From Paramyrothecium sp. XJ0827 (taxonomy: Eukaryota; Ascomycota; Sordariomycetes; Hypocreales; Stachybotryaceae): a stretch of DNA of 64,000 bases. Positions within the stretch are counted from its first letter, which is position 1. Each line of letters begins with the position of its first letter. The notes beneath the pieces were generated by a model, which saw only the letters and a list, made by a program, of their open reading frames with translations, was not told the DNA's origin and did not search any database. The stretch spans positions 744,001 through 808,000 of the forward strand of contig JAJFPB010000013.1 of assembly GCA_020881915.1 (NCBI GenBank). Direction: 5' to 3'. This document shows positions 33,341 through 43,636 of this stretch, piece by piece. Made by a program: the position numbers and the translations under genes.

Positions 33341-35767
33341 TCAAAAGAAAACTTCACAGATTCGAGCATTATGAGTTTGAATTGTTTGCATACTATCTAT
33401 TGCTCGTAATATCAGGTATAATGTTAGAAGACCCTGCTGTTCCTCTTCTCCAATGATAGCTGTATCCAAGACAAGCTCAACGTCGTCAACCCAAGCCAAT
33501 TTGTGAGTCTTCGACCAGGACTTTATGCACTCAATTGCCTCAATTATATCAATCCCTAACCTGTTCCTGCGATCTTGGAGGGTGATTTTTGTATCAGAGA
33601 AGAGACGTTCTGGCTCAGCAGACATCGCAGGAATTGACAAAAGATCGAGCGCCATTTTGGAAAGGTTTGGATAGAGCGTTTGTTGTGTATCCTCAAGCCA
33701 CCACCTTCGTACATCCTTGACTTTGATTCTTGGGGCTGATATATAGTTCTGATACTCGTCAAATAGGGTAGGAAGCTCGGGATCCTCATGTTCGTCTTCC
33801 CATGCAAGAAACGAGTTCTTCACTAGTGGCTTTTCAACCAAGGACTGGGTCGACGACTCCGCTGACTTGGCGACTGGTGCGTAACGAGACTTCCAGAGAT
33901 CTTCTACGGCAGTCTTATTGCTCTCAATCCACTCAGGATGTTCCTCCCAGGCGGTGTCAAAGTAGTGCCACTTTCGATGAGGGCTGAGGACAATAGCTGC
34001 AACATAAGCAGGTGACCGCTCTGTAAGAGTGTAATATGCGTCGAGTTTCGCCCATCCAGCATCAATACAAGGCGTCATAAAAGCGTCATCTGCGTACTCG
34101 ATTCGTGCAGCCTCAAATTCGCTAAGCAGGAAGTCCATTATGGGTAGCGTTCGATCGATTGTATGCGCGTGACCTTCTGCAGCCTTGGTGGCATCGGTGA
34201 ATGACTTGAGGAAGTTGCAAATTTTTTCAGCTCAGCCCAGTCTTGTTCGGAAACTAGAAACTATTAGTGTTGTCCTCTCAATTGGATATATAGCATACGC
34301 GAATCAAGCTTAAGGTCCTTCTCCTTTGAGCAATAGTAATCAATTTGATCTGCGAGCTCAATGGCTCTCTCAATCATGTAGTACTTTGAGTTCCATCTTG
34401 TATCGTTGTCACGAAGAAGACCCTTTTTCTCACTGATCTCCTTAAACCTCTGTATCCGTTGTGGACTACATCGGATAAAGACAACGATGTTGTGGAGCTT
34501 GCCAAGAGGACCAGCCTTCCTCCACTTCAATATATCAGCGTCTGAAGGCTTGATATATTCGCTCGTAGTGTCCTTTTTAACCTGGTTTTTCGTAGGGGCT
34601 TCGTCGGGTGCGGTTTTTGGGAACATAAACGCATGAGCCGCTAGATTGATGGTATGACCGTTACAACGAAGGCGGTGATGTTTCGCGTCGTATATGATAT
34701 TGTGCCTCTCGTTCAACACTATTAATCATTAGTATTATTCTCTCAATAAGTTGATAGAGGCATGCATTTCTGTAGAGAATTCATCAACGTATCATTCGAG
34801 TCTGCATTGTCTGAAACAAAGTATCCAATCTGGGTGACAATTCCGTAGTCCTCGACGACATTCATCACAATATGGGCCTGATTCTCTCCTGAATGCTTGC
34901 CGTGTACCTCTCGTAAAGCGACACAATATGAAACCAGCTCGCCGTTGCTATCAATGAAGTGTGCAACAATACCAAGGATACCAAGCTTATTTGGAGAGGA
35001 CCATATATCGACGGTGAAGTGTATTCTCGAGATAGCTGATTGGAGAACTTGTCGTATACGTCGCTTTTGCGTCTCAAACGTTCGCATCACCCACTCGCGA
35101 ATCGTTTGATGTGATGTAGGTAAAATCGAGAGGACTCCAGGATTGAGGAATTTGAGCAAGCTAAAAGGGCATAAGATTAGTATATGAACCATTAATATTA
35201 AGTGTATTAGAGCACTTACGCTCGAAAGCTTTCTCTTGTTGCTATACGAAGTGCAATCCCGCAGTCTGCAATCCACTCTACATACAGTTGCTCAAACTTA
35301 TCAGCGTCAAGATCTGTCGTTTCGTCATCGTGTCGACGGCGTTTGAGGGGATTCGTGTTCTGAGACATCCGTGAGAAGGCTTCCTCAAGGTGATTCCTTG
35401 TTTTAGCAGCCCTTTCTTCATTAGGCGTTAATATATCGAGAGTAGTGTGAGATTTAAGGTGCTTGTAGATGTGTGCCGTGCCTCCATTTTCGAGATATTC
35501 GGCAGGCTTCCCTTTACAGTACTTGCAACGCCATATAATCTGACCTTCCGTATTACGGACGATCTGATTCCTTCCGAAGGGCGTATGATCCCATATCTTC
35601 GACGTACGCTTCTTCTTCTTAAATTGAGAGGTTAACAACGGCGAAATAGATGTCTCTCCGACATCAGAATCTCCGTTGTCGCTGATAACCGACGAACCAG
35701 GGGCTAGGGAAGTCTGGGATGATGTAGCCGTGAAGGAAGCGCTAATGCCTGAGCGCTGAGAAGCCAT
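33341..35767 (-). pseudogene. hAT-3 transposase, multi-exon, one frameshift
   Basis: Starts at 35767 (MASQRSGISASF). BED zinc finger around residues 55-105 ('WRCKYCKGKP' then 'HIYKHLKSH'). After an intron at 35161-35219 (GTAAGT...TTTTAG) come 'RIHFTVDIWSSPNKLGI' and 'GYFVSDNADSNDTLM'. A 47-nt intron with a GC donor at 34719-34765 (GCATGC, branch CTAATG, acceptor TAG) joins to 'LLNERHNIIYD', 'HRLRCNGHTINLAAHAF' and 'LLRDNDTRWNSKYYM'. A third, 45-nt intron (GTATGC...TTTCTAG, about 34253-34297) leads to 'SEQDWAEL'. There a six-base A run (T 34222-34227) is one base short of keeping the frame into 'KICNFLKSFTDATKAAEG'. The C-terminus has 'SIPAMSAEPERLFSDTK' and 'EAIECIKSW'. Apart from that base the gene looks complete. 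Confidence 0.85.
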
Positions 35768-36203
35768 TATTTCGTAGGATAAGACTTGTTGAGGAAGTAG
35801 GGAAAAGTTCAGGAGCTGACACGCTTCATGTCAGGGGCATAGGCCTTATTCGTCCAGAAGCATGCTTGGAAACCAACAAATTGATTGCATTGAAGAAAAG
35901 AAGAACTGAAAGCTCTCGGAGAGCTGGCGAGCTTGTTACATACTCACTCAAACACTCAGGAGTTTGTGACGAGGCCTTTATTTGGTGGCGTTATTACTAT
36001 CGGCAATCAACCGAGTGCAGATCAACCAGGTTACACTTCGTTAGTAAAAAGTCCTGTAAATTGGGATCTTCATAATGCTTCATATATGGGGAGAATCCTC
36101 GTACTACTCGTATTACATAGTACTTGCACTATATTTGATATCATATTTATACGATATTTGAACGACCATGCACTGTATTGCACGGTTTCCGGTGTTGCTT
36201 GCA

Positions 36204-36229
36204 CTGCACGGTATTTTTATACCGTGCAG
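36204..36229. repeat. Perfect hairpin near the hAT-3 end
   Basis: Arms CTGCACGGTAT and ATACCGTGCAG (11 bp each) around a TTTT loop, about 60 bp from the terminus. It combines two inverted copies of the family's GCACGGTAT subterminal motif. Confidence 0.85.
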
Positions 36230-37166
36230 GCAATACGATATTGAATATGATATTGTCTTATTTACGGCCACACTATTTACTTCACTGGAGGGAGCTACAA
36301 CTCATTCAGAGCTTATCCGACTTGAAGATCACCGAGGATTTGATGAATGGCCTCAAGGGTATCAACAACTTGCACCCACAAGACAGTCAGTACAAGAGTC
36401 TTCAGCTAGCCGAGTTGAGAGCTTTGGATCCGAACTGTAAAGAATACCAAATGCTGCACCGTTACTTGTTGAATTCGTCTAGCCCGAAGCACAACCTGAG
36501 GTATGAGGTTGTCTCGATTTTCGTCGTCAGGCGTCCAGATGAAAAGGCTCGAATAGATGACTCAACCATCCAAAGACTTGGGTCAGATCGTCGTCTGCTT
36601 TGGCATGGATCTCGGATTTCCAATTTCCCGGGCATACTACGCCAAGGCCTTCGCATCGCTCCACCGGAAGCCCCCGCAACTGGCTACATGTTCGGAAAAG
36701 GGATTTACCTTGCCGATGTGTCATCCAAATCGGCCGGCTACTGTCACTTTGACTGTTCTAGTGGCAACGCGCTCCTGTTGCTATGTGAAGCTGAGCTAGG
36801 TCGTTCTAAGACGAGATACGTACAACATAGATATGATGCCAAGGAGGTTGCAATCGCCAAGAAGCAAAGCAGCTCTATAGGAAAAGGGATGGTTAGGCCA
36901 GGCGGATGGATCGATGCTGGCGCAGTCGAGCCGTCTTTGCACGGTGTTTGTATGGTATGTATTCCATTAACCACTTTCACATTCACCTTCGAAAACGTAC
37001 TGATAATTGACCCTATTCGGGATTGTAACAGCCTGATCCGCGTATGGGTCTCGCGGAGGTCCATCCATATCTTGGAGCACTACATTTTAATGAATACATA
37101 TGTTACGACAAGCAGCAAGTCCAACTACGTTACTTATTTCATGTTAAGATGAAACCTGTCTCGTGA

Positions 37167-37989
37167 AGGCCAGGACGGAGACTAGCTCTGCCATCGCCTC
37201 TCCCAATAAGCCTCCCCAAAACAAGCGGGCTCCTTCGTTTGCCGGGTGCGCTACCTCTTGCGAGCCGCACCTGTGCAGCCAAACGATGCTGCCAGTCGAC
37301 CGGGCGCCCGTACTGCCTGCGTTCCTCTAATTGCTTCGGAACCAGATCTTTTCTTCTCTCTTCATTTTGAGGCAAAATGTGTTGCTAGTTATCGAATCGG
37401 CTTGTGTAGACCTTGACATGATTGACAGTACAATTCGTTTGACTCAAAGCACTGGACGCTGGCAAGCTCCGCGGGTACTCAGCTCAGCAGCACATTATGA
37501 TAGGACGTACAGTAGCATTTCATGAACTCTCATCTTCCCGTTCCCTTTCTCCCTGCCTCTTATCCCTATCTTCTTTGCAGTACTACCTTGGGTACTTCGC
37601 CGGGCCCTGTCCACCAGAGTGTATGCTTGTAGGATTGTTGTATTCATGCTGAGCCTTGGCCGTACTGCTGAGTGCCGAGTTAATTGAAACAAAGTGAAGT
37701 GTTGTTCGTAGCCGGACCAAAAGATGTTAGTGTACAATTCTATTGTGCAAGGGACAAGAACAGTTCGGGGCTTAGGTGTTGTGTAGAAAATGCAGACCTG
37801 TTTCCACTACCTTGGCCGCTACCCTATGCTGACAGTATCGACACCTATTGTAATAACTCGGCGCTGTCTGATCATACAGCCAAGTGCGCCAGCCTGTACC
37901 CTGACCGTCACCCAATTGCCACCCGTCCCTGCGTGAGCGTGACCTGGAGGCCCCCTCAACCCGCCCAACCTGCCATATCACCCACAACA
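37167..37989. other. Intergenic 3' of PARP
   Basis: No supported gene. The right part (37772-37989, minus) may still contain the decayed extreme C-terminus of the helicase relic. Confidence 0.4.
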
Positions 37990-39400
37990 ACAAGCCCACA
38001 TCATTGACGGCTGAACATAACGTTGAGTCTGTTGTCGTCCGTGGTGAAGCCAGGGCCGGAGGTGGCCGTTGTCCTCATCACCACAACCACGATGTCGTTC
38101 TCTTGGCCCTGGAATGAGTCGACCGTGCCGGCGCGCGGTATATTACACGCAGCAATTCCACGCAGCGGGGATCTCGACGCATCTGGCTGATGAGGTCGGC
38201 GTTGGCGTGGTACGGCATAATTATGGTGAGGCTTGACGCCGGGATGAGCGTGTTGCTCACCAGGCCCGCGACGAGGTCTAGTGCGACGGTGATCTGCCTG
38301 GCGTTGAAATTGGACCCGCTGACCGGGTTTTGCCCGGCGACGGAGCCAGCGCAGTGGATCAAGACCTCCTGGAACACGACGGGGCGCGAGGGAGGCCGCA
38401 GCGCTGGCGGTCCGCTTCGAGGACTTCCTGCAGCAGGGCGTTGAGAAGAGGGCTGGACTTGGCCGGCAGGAGTCGCTGCGCCGGCAAGAAGGTTGTTATC
38501 TCGGACACCTCCTCCCACAGCCGCTGCGTTGCGGTGGGCGATGCCGGCGCTCGGCGCCAGGCATAGTCGCTTCAACTGCGCCGTGACGTCTTTGTGCGGT
38601 GCAAAGGCCTCGCCGCGGAGCAGCTCCCGGTGGAGCCGCATGCAATCGACCACAGCGGCGGGCAAAGGGCGCGCGCCTAGCCTCGTCGTTCTGGGAGGGG
38701 TCCAGCAAGCCAATGGCGACAGGGTTCGTGGGACGGGCTGCTGCGCGGAACGCGTTCACAGCCCTGACCTTGCGCCGGCAATCCAGGGTTGGATCGTAGA
38801 ATTCGAGCACGACGCGGGGTCAACTTGCCTGCGGCGGCGAGACGGATGCCGGGCAGCCTACGCTCCAGCTCACGAGGGTTGATGGCCACCTCGAGGATCA
38901 TCGCAGCCACGTCCTCCTTTGCTTTGGGTTGGTGGCAGTGCCGCGGCGCTGGCGATGCGCGCTCGGTAATCAGCGTAGTTGTCCTTGTCCGCCTGGAAGG
39001 ACGGATTCCGTGCGGTTAGCCATGCCGTGGTGTGGAAAATGCGCAGCGACAGGAAGTCCTGCGCGAGCTGCCGCTAGCCCGCGTCGTGGCGGCTGCGAAT
39101 GGCCGAGCTGACGGCGATGATGCCGAGTGCGCTTTCGGCATTTCCTCGATCTGGTCGGCCTCGTCGCTCATGAAGTGCGCGTCGTAGGCGGTCTTAGCGA
39201 ACGCCTCCACGACGTCAGCGGGCCACAGTACATCCTGGGCCTCGGGGTGTGTGAGGCCTGCGACGTGCTCATTGTCGTCCTTGTACGACCACGCCGGCTC
39301 GAACTGTTGGCCACTGCCAGCTCTGCTTATCTCGATAGTGCAGCACGGTCCTACTCGTGGCTGTGGCCGTACAGATAACTCAGCGGCTTCAGCGGCTGGT
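37990..39400 (-). pseudogene. UPF1/DNA2-like SF1 helicase, C-terminal relic
   Basis: In shifting minus-strand frames there are segments matching the end of a superfamily-1 helicase. 'SGSNFNARQITVALDLVAGL' and 'SLTIIMPYHANADLI' (38450-38190) resemble the strand-helix before motif V. 'AGTVDSFQGQENDIVVVVM' (about 38140-38080) is motif V. 'DDNRLNVMFSRQ' (about 38040-38000) is motif VI, normally ending in TRA. Upstream pieces ('QADKDNYADYRARI', 'AKTAYDAHFMSDEADQIEE') may be from the same gene. No Walker A or Walker B is seen. Several frame changes and a stop after FSRQ make a functional protein unlikely. The segment is GC-richer than its neighbours. Confidence 0.55.
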
Positions 39401-40608
39401 AGGATACGTATTACCTAGCCAGAATGCCGCTTGGCGTGTCGAGGAGGAAACTCAGCTCTGTCATCTGACAGATGTCGGACAGGATGTAGTCGCCGCTGAT
39501 TGGGCGCTGGCAGAGGACCCAGCCCTCGCTTGGGTGGGCGCGGTTCTTGAACGGTATCCCAAATCCGACGCCTGGCCGGTGAGTTGGCCCTTGAGTGATG
39601 TCTTCAGCAGGCTCAGCTTGGCGCGCGGACCACCTGCCTATGATGGTGTTGTCCGGTGGGATAAGGGCGGCATCTTCGCTAACCGGCCTGGGCAGATCTT
39701 GCTTCTCCATATTGTCAGCGGTTGCATGGTGGGCACGTTGGCGGTAGGGACCATCTTGAGGCTTTGTGCGGAGCTGTGCTGAGACGGAGACCGCGGGGTC
39801 CGGCAATAAGCTCGAGGCTAACTGTGGGTGGACTATTGCGTTGCGCTGGTTGCAGAGCTTACCTTGCAGAAGGTTGGACGGAAGTGCTCGAGCGCTGGCG
39901 AGGCTGCAGCTCAAGAGCGGGAGACTAATCGTGCGAGAGCCGAGATTCAACGTAGGTGGCGGGCGACGGCGGGGAAGGGTATAAGCTGCCTTCGTGGAAG
40001 AACAGCTCGAGGTAATAAGAAGGAGGATAACTAAAGCTGTCTTCGTGGAAGAACGGGTCACGTTGAGAGGAGAGTAAGTAAGCTGCCTTTGGCAAGGCTT
40101 TCTTCGTGGAAGTAAAGCTCAAGAGGTACAGTAAGGAGGTGTGCTCTTTTAGGTGCGGCTGCTGGAGGGGGTAAAAAAAGGCGCAGCGTGAAGGTCTGTG
40201 GAGGAGAGGTACGGGAGGAGGGAAGGCATATCTGTTGTATGCTACTGACGGCGGGTTCACTGGAGATGTGTCTCTTCAATCTGCTTCCTCTCAGCCTTGG
40301 CGGTGGTGCCGTTCAACGCAAGTGTGTGGTTTGCTTTCTCGGTTTTGGTAAAAGCTCGTATAATCGAGGGCATCGGCGGGGCTTCGGCTTCAACGGAGGT
40401 CCTGAGGCGCAGCTTCGCGTTTCCACTATAGTATTGCGTAGTGCGTAAGCTCTTCGGCGGCGAGGTAATGTTCTTCTAGTCAAGGCGCCGGAGCGCCTGC
40501 AGCGTTCACGGTACGAGAAGGCTCACATTTGAAGGTGCTGGTTGATCTGAAAATTGGACCAGTTATGTCCTTACCTGCCCAACTTAACCTTCTCATCCAA
40601 CTTCCCCT
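39401..40608. other. Intergenic with degenerate repeat, no supported gene
   Basis: A minus-strand ORF (40061-39411, 216 codons) has an N-terminus encoded by the repeat tract 39983-40140 and no recognisable domain, so it is not called as a gene. Nothing else is supported. Confidence 0.4.
39983..40140 (+). repeat. Degenerate tandem repeat with TTCGTGGAAG core
   Basis: TTCGTGGAAG occurs at 39991, 40042 and 40103, each preceded by a CTG(C/T)C- or CTTTC-like start and followed by a purine-rich AGCTC(G/A)AG / AGGAGG stretch. Unit length is 51-61 bp, with about three units. Confidence 0.6.
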
Positions 40609-41220
40609 CTACCAATCCAAAGAGCCCTCATATCTATCAGCTGTACTTGTCATATCTACCTCACCAACCGCTGCCTCCACCTCAAACTTGAATCTGAGTA
40701 CTTGCTCGTTCCACTCCCTCGCGATCGTTTCCCGGAGCAGCCGCTCGTAAAACTTCTTCACTTCCTCAAACTCATCCTCCCTTCCCTTCCTGACTTCTTG
40801 AACCACCTTCAACCCAGGTCCCCAGAGCCAGAATCGCCAGCCATCGCTGCTCGCCGGAACACGTAATTTCGTCTCACGTTCTACCTCCAACAGTGACTTG
40901 GTTTGCAACCCATTCAAGGGCCTCCACCCCGCTGCTGCGTAGACCGGATATCTAGAATGTATTACCTCGTAGCGAATCATGATTTCAGGTTGTGCGAGAG
41001 CAGACCCGTCGTTCACCTGCTCCGTACTACTTCTTTTAGCACGCAAGAGACTGCTTTTAAATTCTTGTATGAGCTGTTGACTGGGATCTAACATGTCCGC
41101 TTGACTACTCGGCGTTTTAACGTATGATTCAGCCGTGCCTAATTCGCCACATAGCGATTCCTTTCTTGTTCCCATGCGGCGAGCTTGTCTCTTTCGAAGG
41201 ACACCGACTACTTTATACAT
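40609..41220 (-). CDS. Hypothetical protein, 203 aa
   Basis: Family not recognised. A continuous frame starts MYKVVGVLRKRQARRM. The first 30 residues are strongly basic and could act as a nuclear or mitochondrial targeting stretch. The middle has 'GWRPLNGLQTKSLLEVERE' and the aromatic 'SDGWRFWLWGPGLKVVQE'. The C-terminal third is a charged helix ('EFEEVKKFYERLLRETIARE') followed by 'LRFKFEVEAAV'. Amino-acid composition and the even spread of hydrophobic residues look like real protein. No membrane segment. No intron is needed. Confidence 0.45.
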   Translation of the reverse strand: MYKVVGVLRKRQARRMGTRKESLCGELGTAESYVKTPSSQADMLDPSQQLIQEFKSSLLRAKRSSTEQVNDGSALAQPEIMIRYEVIHSRYPVYAAAGWRPLNGLQTKSLLEVERETKLRVPASSDGWRFWLWGPGLKVVQEVRKGREDEFEEVKKFYERLLRETIAREWNEQVLRFKFEVEAAVGEVDMTSTADRYEGSLDW

Positions 41221-41630
41221 AGATTGTAGGTTTTGAAGCTTTTTTTGTTTGGTCCGGGTGGTCTTATGTGATCTATCTACTCATCGATTCACCTCGTCCA
41301 CGCCAAGCCGTGGCTATGCCATCGCTCTACCGTGATTGTACTACGACTACACCACCATGATACATTCTTTAGGTAGCCCTCAACTCCCCGATATCTTACA
41401 ATACTCTAGCTTTCCTCACTACTGTATGGCAGAATATGACCACGCTATGAGAGACCACATCAATGACCGATCGCACGTCCTTCTCCGGATCTCTCTTATA
41501 TCTTTCTTAATTTCCCCCACCACCAAGCATTCCCAAATTTTCGACCACCACTACAAATAGCACAGTTGGTACAGTCGGTACAGTCAGTACAGCCGTCCCA
41601 AAGCCATCGATAGCTCTCCCAACTCAAGCT
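41221..41630. other. Divergent upstream region with short tandem repeat
   Basis: Lies between the start of the minus-strand hypothetical gene and the plus-strand GH16 gene, so it likely holds both promoters. 41562-41593 contains three units of ~10 bp, (G)GTACAGTC, about 40 bp before the GH16 start. Confidence 0.5.
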
Positions 41631-42593
41631 ATGTTTCTCAACCTTCTCTTCCTCATTTTCTTTCCCGCCTTCATCTTTGCTTGGGACGCACCCCACTATT
41701 CAGGTTTCTCTCTCCACTGGCAACATACTTTCTCCGGCAAGCAAGGGGCACCTCCCAGTCCGAACGACTGGAATGTCGTCGATGCATATCTCCAATTCAA
41801 TAACGAGCTTCAGCTCTATACAACCGCTTCCGAGAATATACTGCTGAGTGGTGGCGATACGTTGCAGATCGTCCCTCGCAGAGACCCTCTTGCCCCTGAA
41901 GGTTGGACTTCCGGCCGAGTCGAGAGTAAATAGTAGGCCGTCCAATGACGTCCAGCCCCATGAACCAGTGAAAGCGGATCCTGTGTTGCCATTGCCGCTG
42001 ACTCGCTTTGCGAAACCTGGTATTATGACTCCTCAACCCAAGATAGTCACACGCGTCGAGTCTGCCATCCGTTTCGGAACGAACCCTGCGGCCAATAAGC
42101 AGGGTCTTTGGCCGGCCTTCTGGTTATTAGGAAATTCATACCGTCGTGAAAATATATCGTGGCCCTCCTGCGGTGAGATAGATATCATGGAGAATATCAA
42201 TGGCGAGCCCTTCGGGTACGCATCCATTCATTCTACCCACAACTCCCTGACCGCTGCCACATTTATCCCTGAACAAGGTTGGCATACCTGGCGCCGATCC
42301 GATGACATTCGACTGCAAACCATTACCTGGTACCTGGATGGCCAAGAGTTCCATCGTGTATCCGGAACCGACGTCCATCAAGCTGAGGATTGGTCGCGAC
42401 TTGCTTGTTCGCCTCTTTATATCATTCTCAACATGGCTGTTGGTGGGGATTGGGTACGTCCATCAGTCACCCTCAAACGCACCACTCGTTGCCGCTGATA
42501 CTATGTACATTGCCCGGCAGCCCCAATAAGAATACGCTGGATGGATATGGTTCTATGGTTGAGTACGGATACGTCGCCCACTACACGACGTAG
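41631..42593 (+). pseudogene. Secreted GH16 beta-glucanase, probably degenerate
   Basis: ATG at 41631 encodes a clear signal peptide (MFLNLLFLIFFPAFIFA). Then come GH16 strands: 'FSLHWQHTFSG', 'NNELQLYTTASENILLSGGDTLQIVPRR', 'GWTSGRVES'. The catalytic motif is intact, 'GEIDIMEN' (E-x-D-x-x-E) at about 42174-42197, preceded by 'KQGLWPAFWLLG' and followed by 'ITWYLDGQEFHRVSG' and 'ILNMAVGGDW'. A possible intron lies about 41927-42046 (GTAAAT...GATAG). A second begins with GTACGT at 42454, leading to a last exon 'NKNTLDGYGSMVEYGYVAHY' ending at 42593. The phases at the last junction do not match with any AG seen, and the segment before 'LQTITW' is shorter than usual, so the gene is either frameshifted or mis-sequenced. 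The family hydrolyses beta-1,3(4)-glucans outside the cell. Confidence 0.65.
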
Positions 42594-43077
42594 CTTAACC
42601 CACAAAGGCACGTAATGTAAGTCAAATCCATGGATGTATTGCCCGATCAGCTCGAAACAAGCTCGTAGAATATGAAGGTGTTTGGGAATCAATGCTCCGA
42701 AAGCTAGTGCACTTGACCCGCCACCCTGTTTACTATGCACTCGACTCAACTAAGCAGCCAAGCTCGGTGGCCTGGGTGAGCCAAAAAATCGATCACCTAA
42801 TAAGCAAATGGAAGAAATGTTTGACCATTTAGTTAATCTTGATTTAATTTGTTTTTATTTTTATTGCATTTTGTTCTTTTGACGAGGAATGCGTCGCTCA
42901 CTGTTTATTTCTAGGAAGCATTTTTTATATATGCAGGATTTGTCCCCTTCGGCGCTATTTTCGATAAATATCTTCTCCCTGGCCTTCTTCATAATCTTCT
43001 TATGCTCATACTGGAATCACCAGGAGTGCTGTATATTATGCCCGACGTGAACGTAATGTAAGTCCAAGGTCGCAGCC
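42594..43077. other. Intergenic, AT-rich centre
   Basis: Non-coding. 42830-42890 is strongly T-rich (runs of TTTTTATTTT). No gene supported. Confidence 0.5.
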
Positions 43078-43494
43078 ATGACTTATGCCAACGAAAGTCG
43101 ACCGGTCAACGCAGAGCGCCAAAACCTCCAAAGCGCATGCAGCGAAGCCATTGAAGACGCCAGGGAAGAAGTTCGTAATACTCACTGCTATAGAGAGTGC
43201 CTCAGATTGAAAATATTTATCCTGGTCTTCAAGCATGTCTCTAGGATACAGGATGTCGATATGGATGAGCTGCTGGGCAAACCTACAAACTTAGTAATGG
43301 ATCGGATAGGAACCTGGGTTCGTACGCATTTGTCGGGAGGAAAGGTCACCCCGCGCGCCTTGCAGGAAGTCAAAGATGGCGAGGGATGCTCGTTATTTGA
43401 GGACGGTTTAGATGATATCTATGCGGTGGTGTTTAATCATCTTTTTGCTTTGGTTAAATTGCTAAATTCTGTAACAAATAGAAATACTCCATGA
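43078..43494 (+). CDS. Hypothetical protein, 138 aa
   Basis: Family not recognised. Starts MTYANESRPVNAERQ. The first half is a charged helix with 'SACSEAIEDAREEVRNTHCYRE' spread over several turns. A hydrophobic 'LRLKIFILVFKHV' follows, then 'DMDELLGKPTNLVMDRIGTW' and a C-terminal 'DDIYAVVFNHLFALVKLL'. No signal peptide. It sits between two genes for secreted proteins, but nothing links their roles. Composition looks like protein, but it is short and lacks independent support. Confidence 0.4.
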   Translation: MTYANESRPVNAERQNLQSACSEAIEDAREEVRNTHCYRECLRLKIFILVFKHVSRIQDVDMDELLGKPTNLVMDRIGTWVRTHLSGGKVTPRALQEVKDGEGCSLFEDGLDDIYAVVFNHLFALVKLLNSVTNRNTP

Positions 43495-43636
43495 TATAAG
43501 GGCCCCAGGAAGAGTCACGGATAAGAGGCTTGTACGTAAAGTAGACTTGCTCATTTTGTTATTTTAGGGGCCAACCAAACCTTTCCAGCCAGAACTGGGC
43601 TACGTCTATTAATATGTCGTGGTAGATAGAGAACAA

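Larger units (their letters stand above)
32929..36287 (-). mobile_element. hAT-3 DNA transposon inside PARP (3359 bp)
   Basis: Ends begin CAGTGAAGTAAATAGTG when read inward from both sides: a 17-bp terminal inverted repeat, perfect by eye. Flanked by the exact 8-bp duplication GAGGGAGC. Subterminal regions carry many copies of GCACGGTAT(A)/ACGATATT in both orientations, a third array type distinct from hAT-1 (TTGAAAC) and hAT-2 (GTGGATTGA). It carries one transposase gene on the minus strand, opposite to PARP. Confidence 0.95.
31785..37166 (+). pseudogene. Poly(ADP-ribose) polymerase split by hAT-3
   Basis: ATG at 31785 (MPNTLAGKVF). Exons: 31785-32249; 32304-32928 continuing, after the transposon, at 36296-36954; and 37032-37166. 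Introns are 54 nt (GTAAGA, branch TGCTGAT, CAAG) and 77 nt (GTATGT...AACAG). Without insert and extra duplication copy, the exons total 1884 nt, exactly 628 codons with the stop. Domains: BRCT (residues ~3-100), WGR (~155-240, 'WARWSRVGEKGQ'), PARP regulatory helices (~285-390, 'YDAEKLPLGKLSQKAIKAGF'), catalytic ADP-ribosyltransferase (~420-627). The H-Y-E triad is intact: His467 in 'LLWHGSR', Tyr501 in 'FGKGIYLAD', Glu604 in 'LHFNEYICYD'. The family adds ADP-ribose chains from NAD+ at DNA breaks in the nucleus. As sequenced, the frame enters transposon DNA after residue ~363 and stops within a few codons, so no catalytic domain is made. Confidence 0.93.

Noticed and set aside
33341..36287. 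hAT-3 as a retained intron of PARP that splicing could remove
   Set aside because: Its ends are CAGTGAAG...CTTCACTG with an 8-bp target duplication and carry no usable donor and acceptor at the PARP junctions. Splicing would also leave the extra duplication and break the frame.
38190..38882. Long plus-strand ORFs in the GC-rich 38-39 kb region
   Set aside because: They are opposite to helicase motifs V and VI and have the Arg/Ala/Gly bias typical of antisense GC-rich frames.
39411..40061. 216-codon minus-strand ORF with a hydrophobic start that could pass as a signal peptide
   Set aside because: The start is encoded by the degenerate TTCGTGGAAG repeat tract, and no domain or homologous pattern follows.
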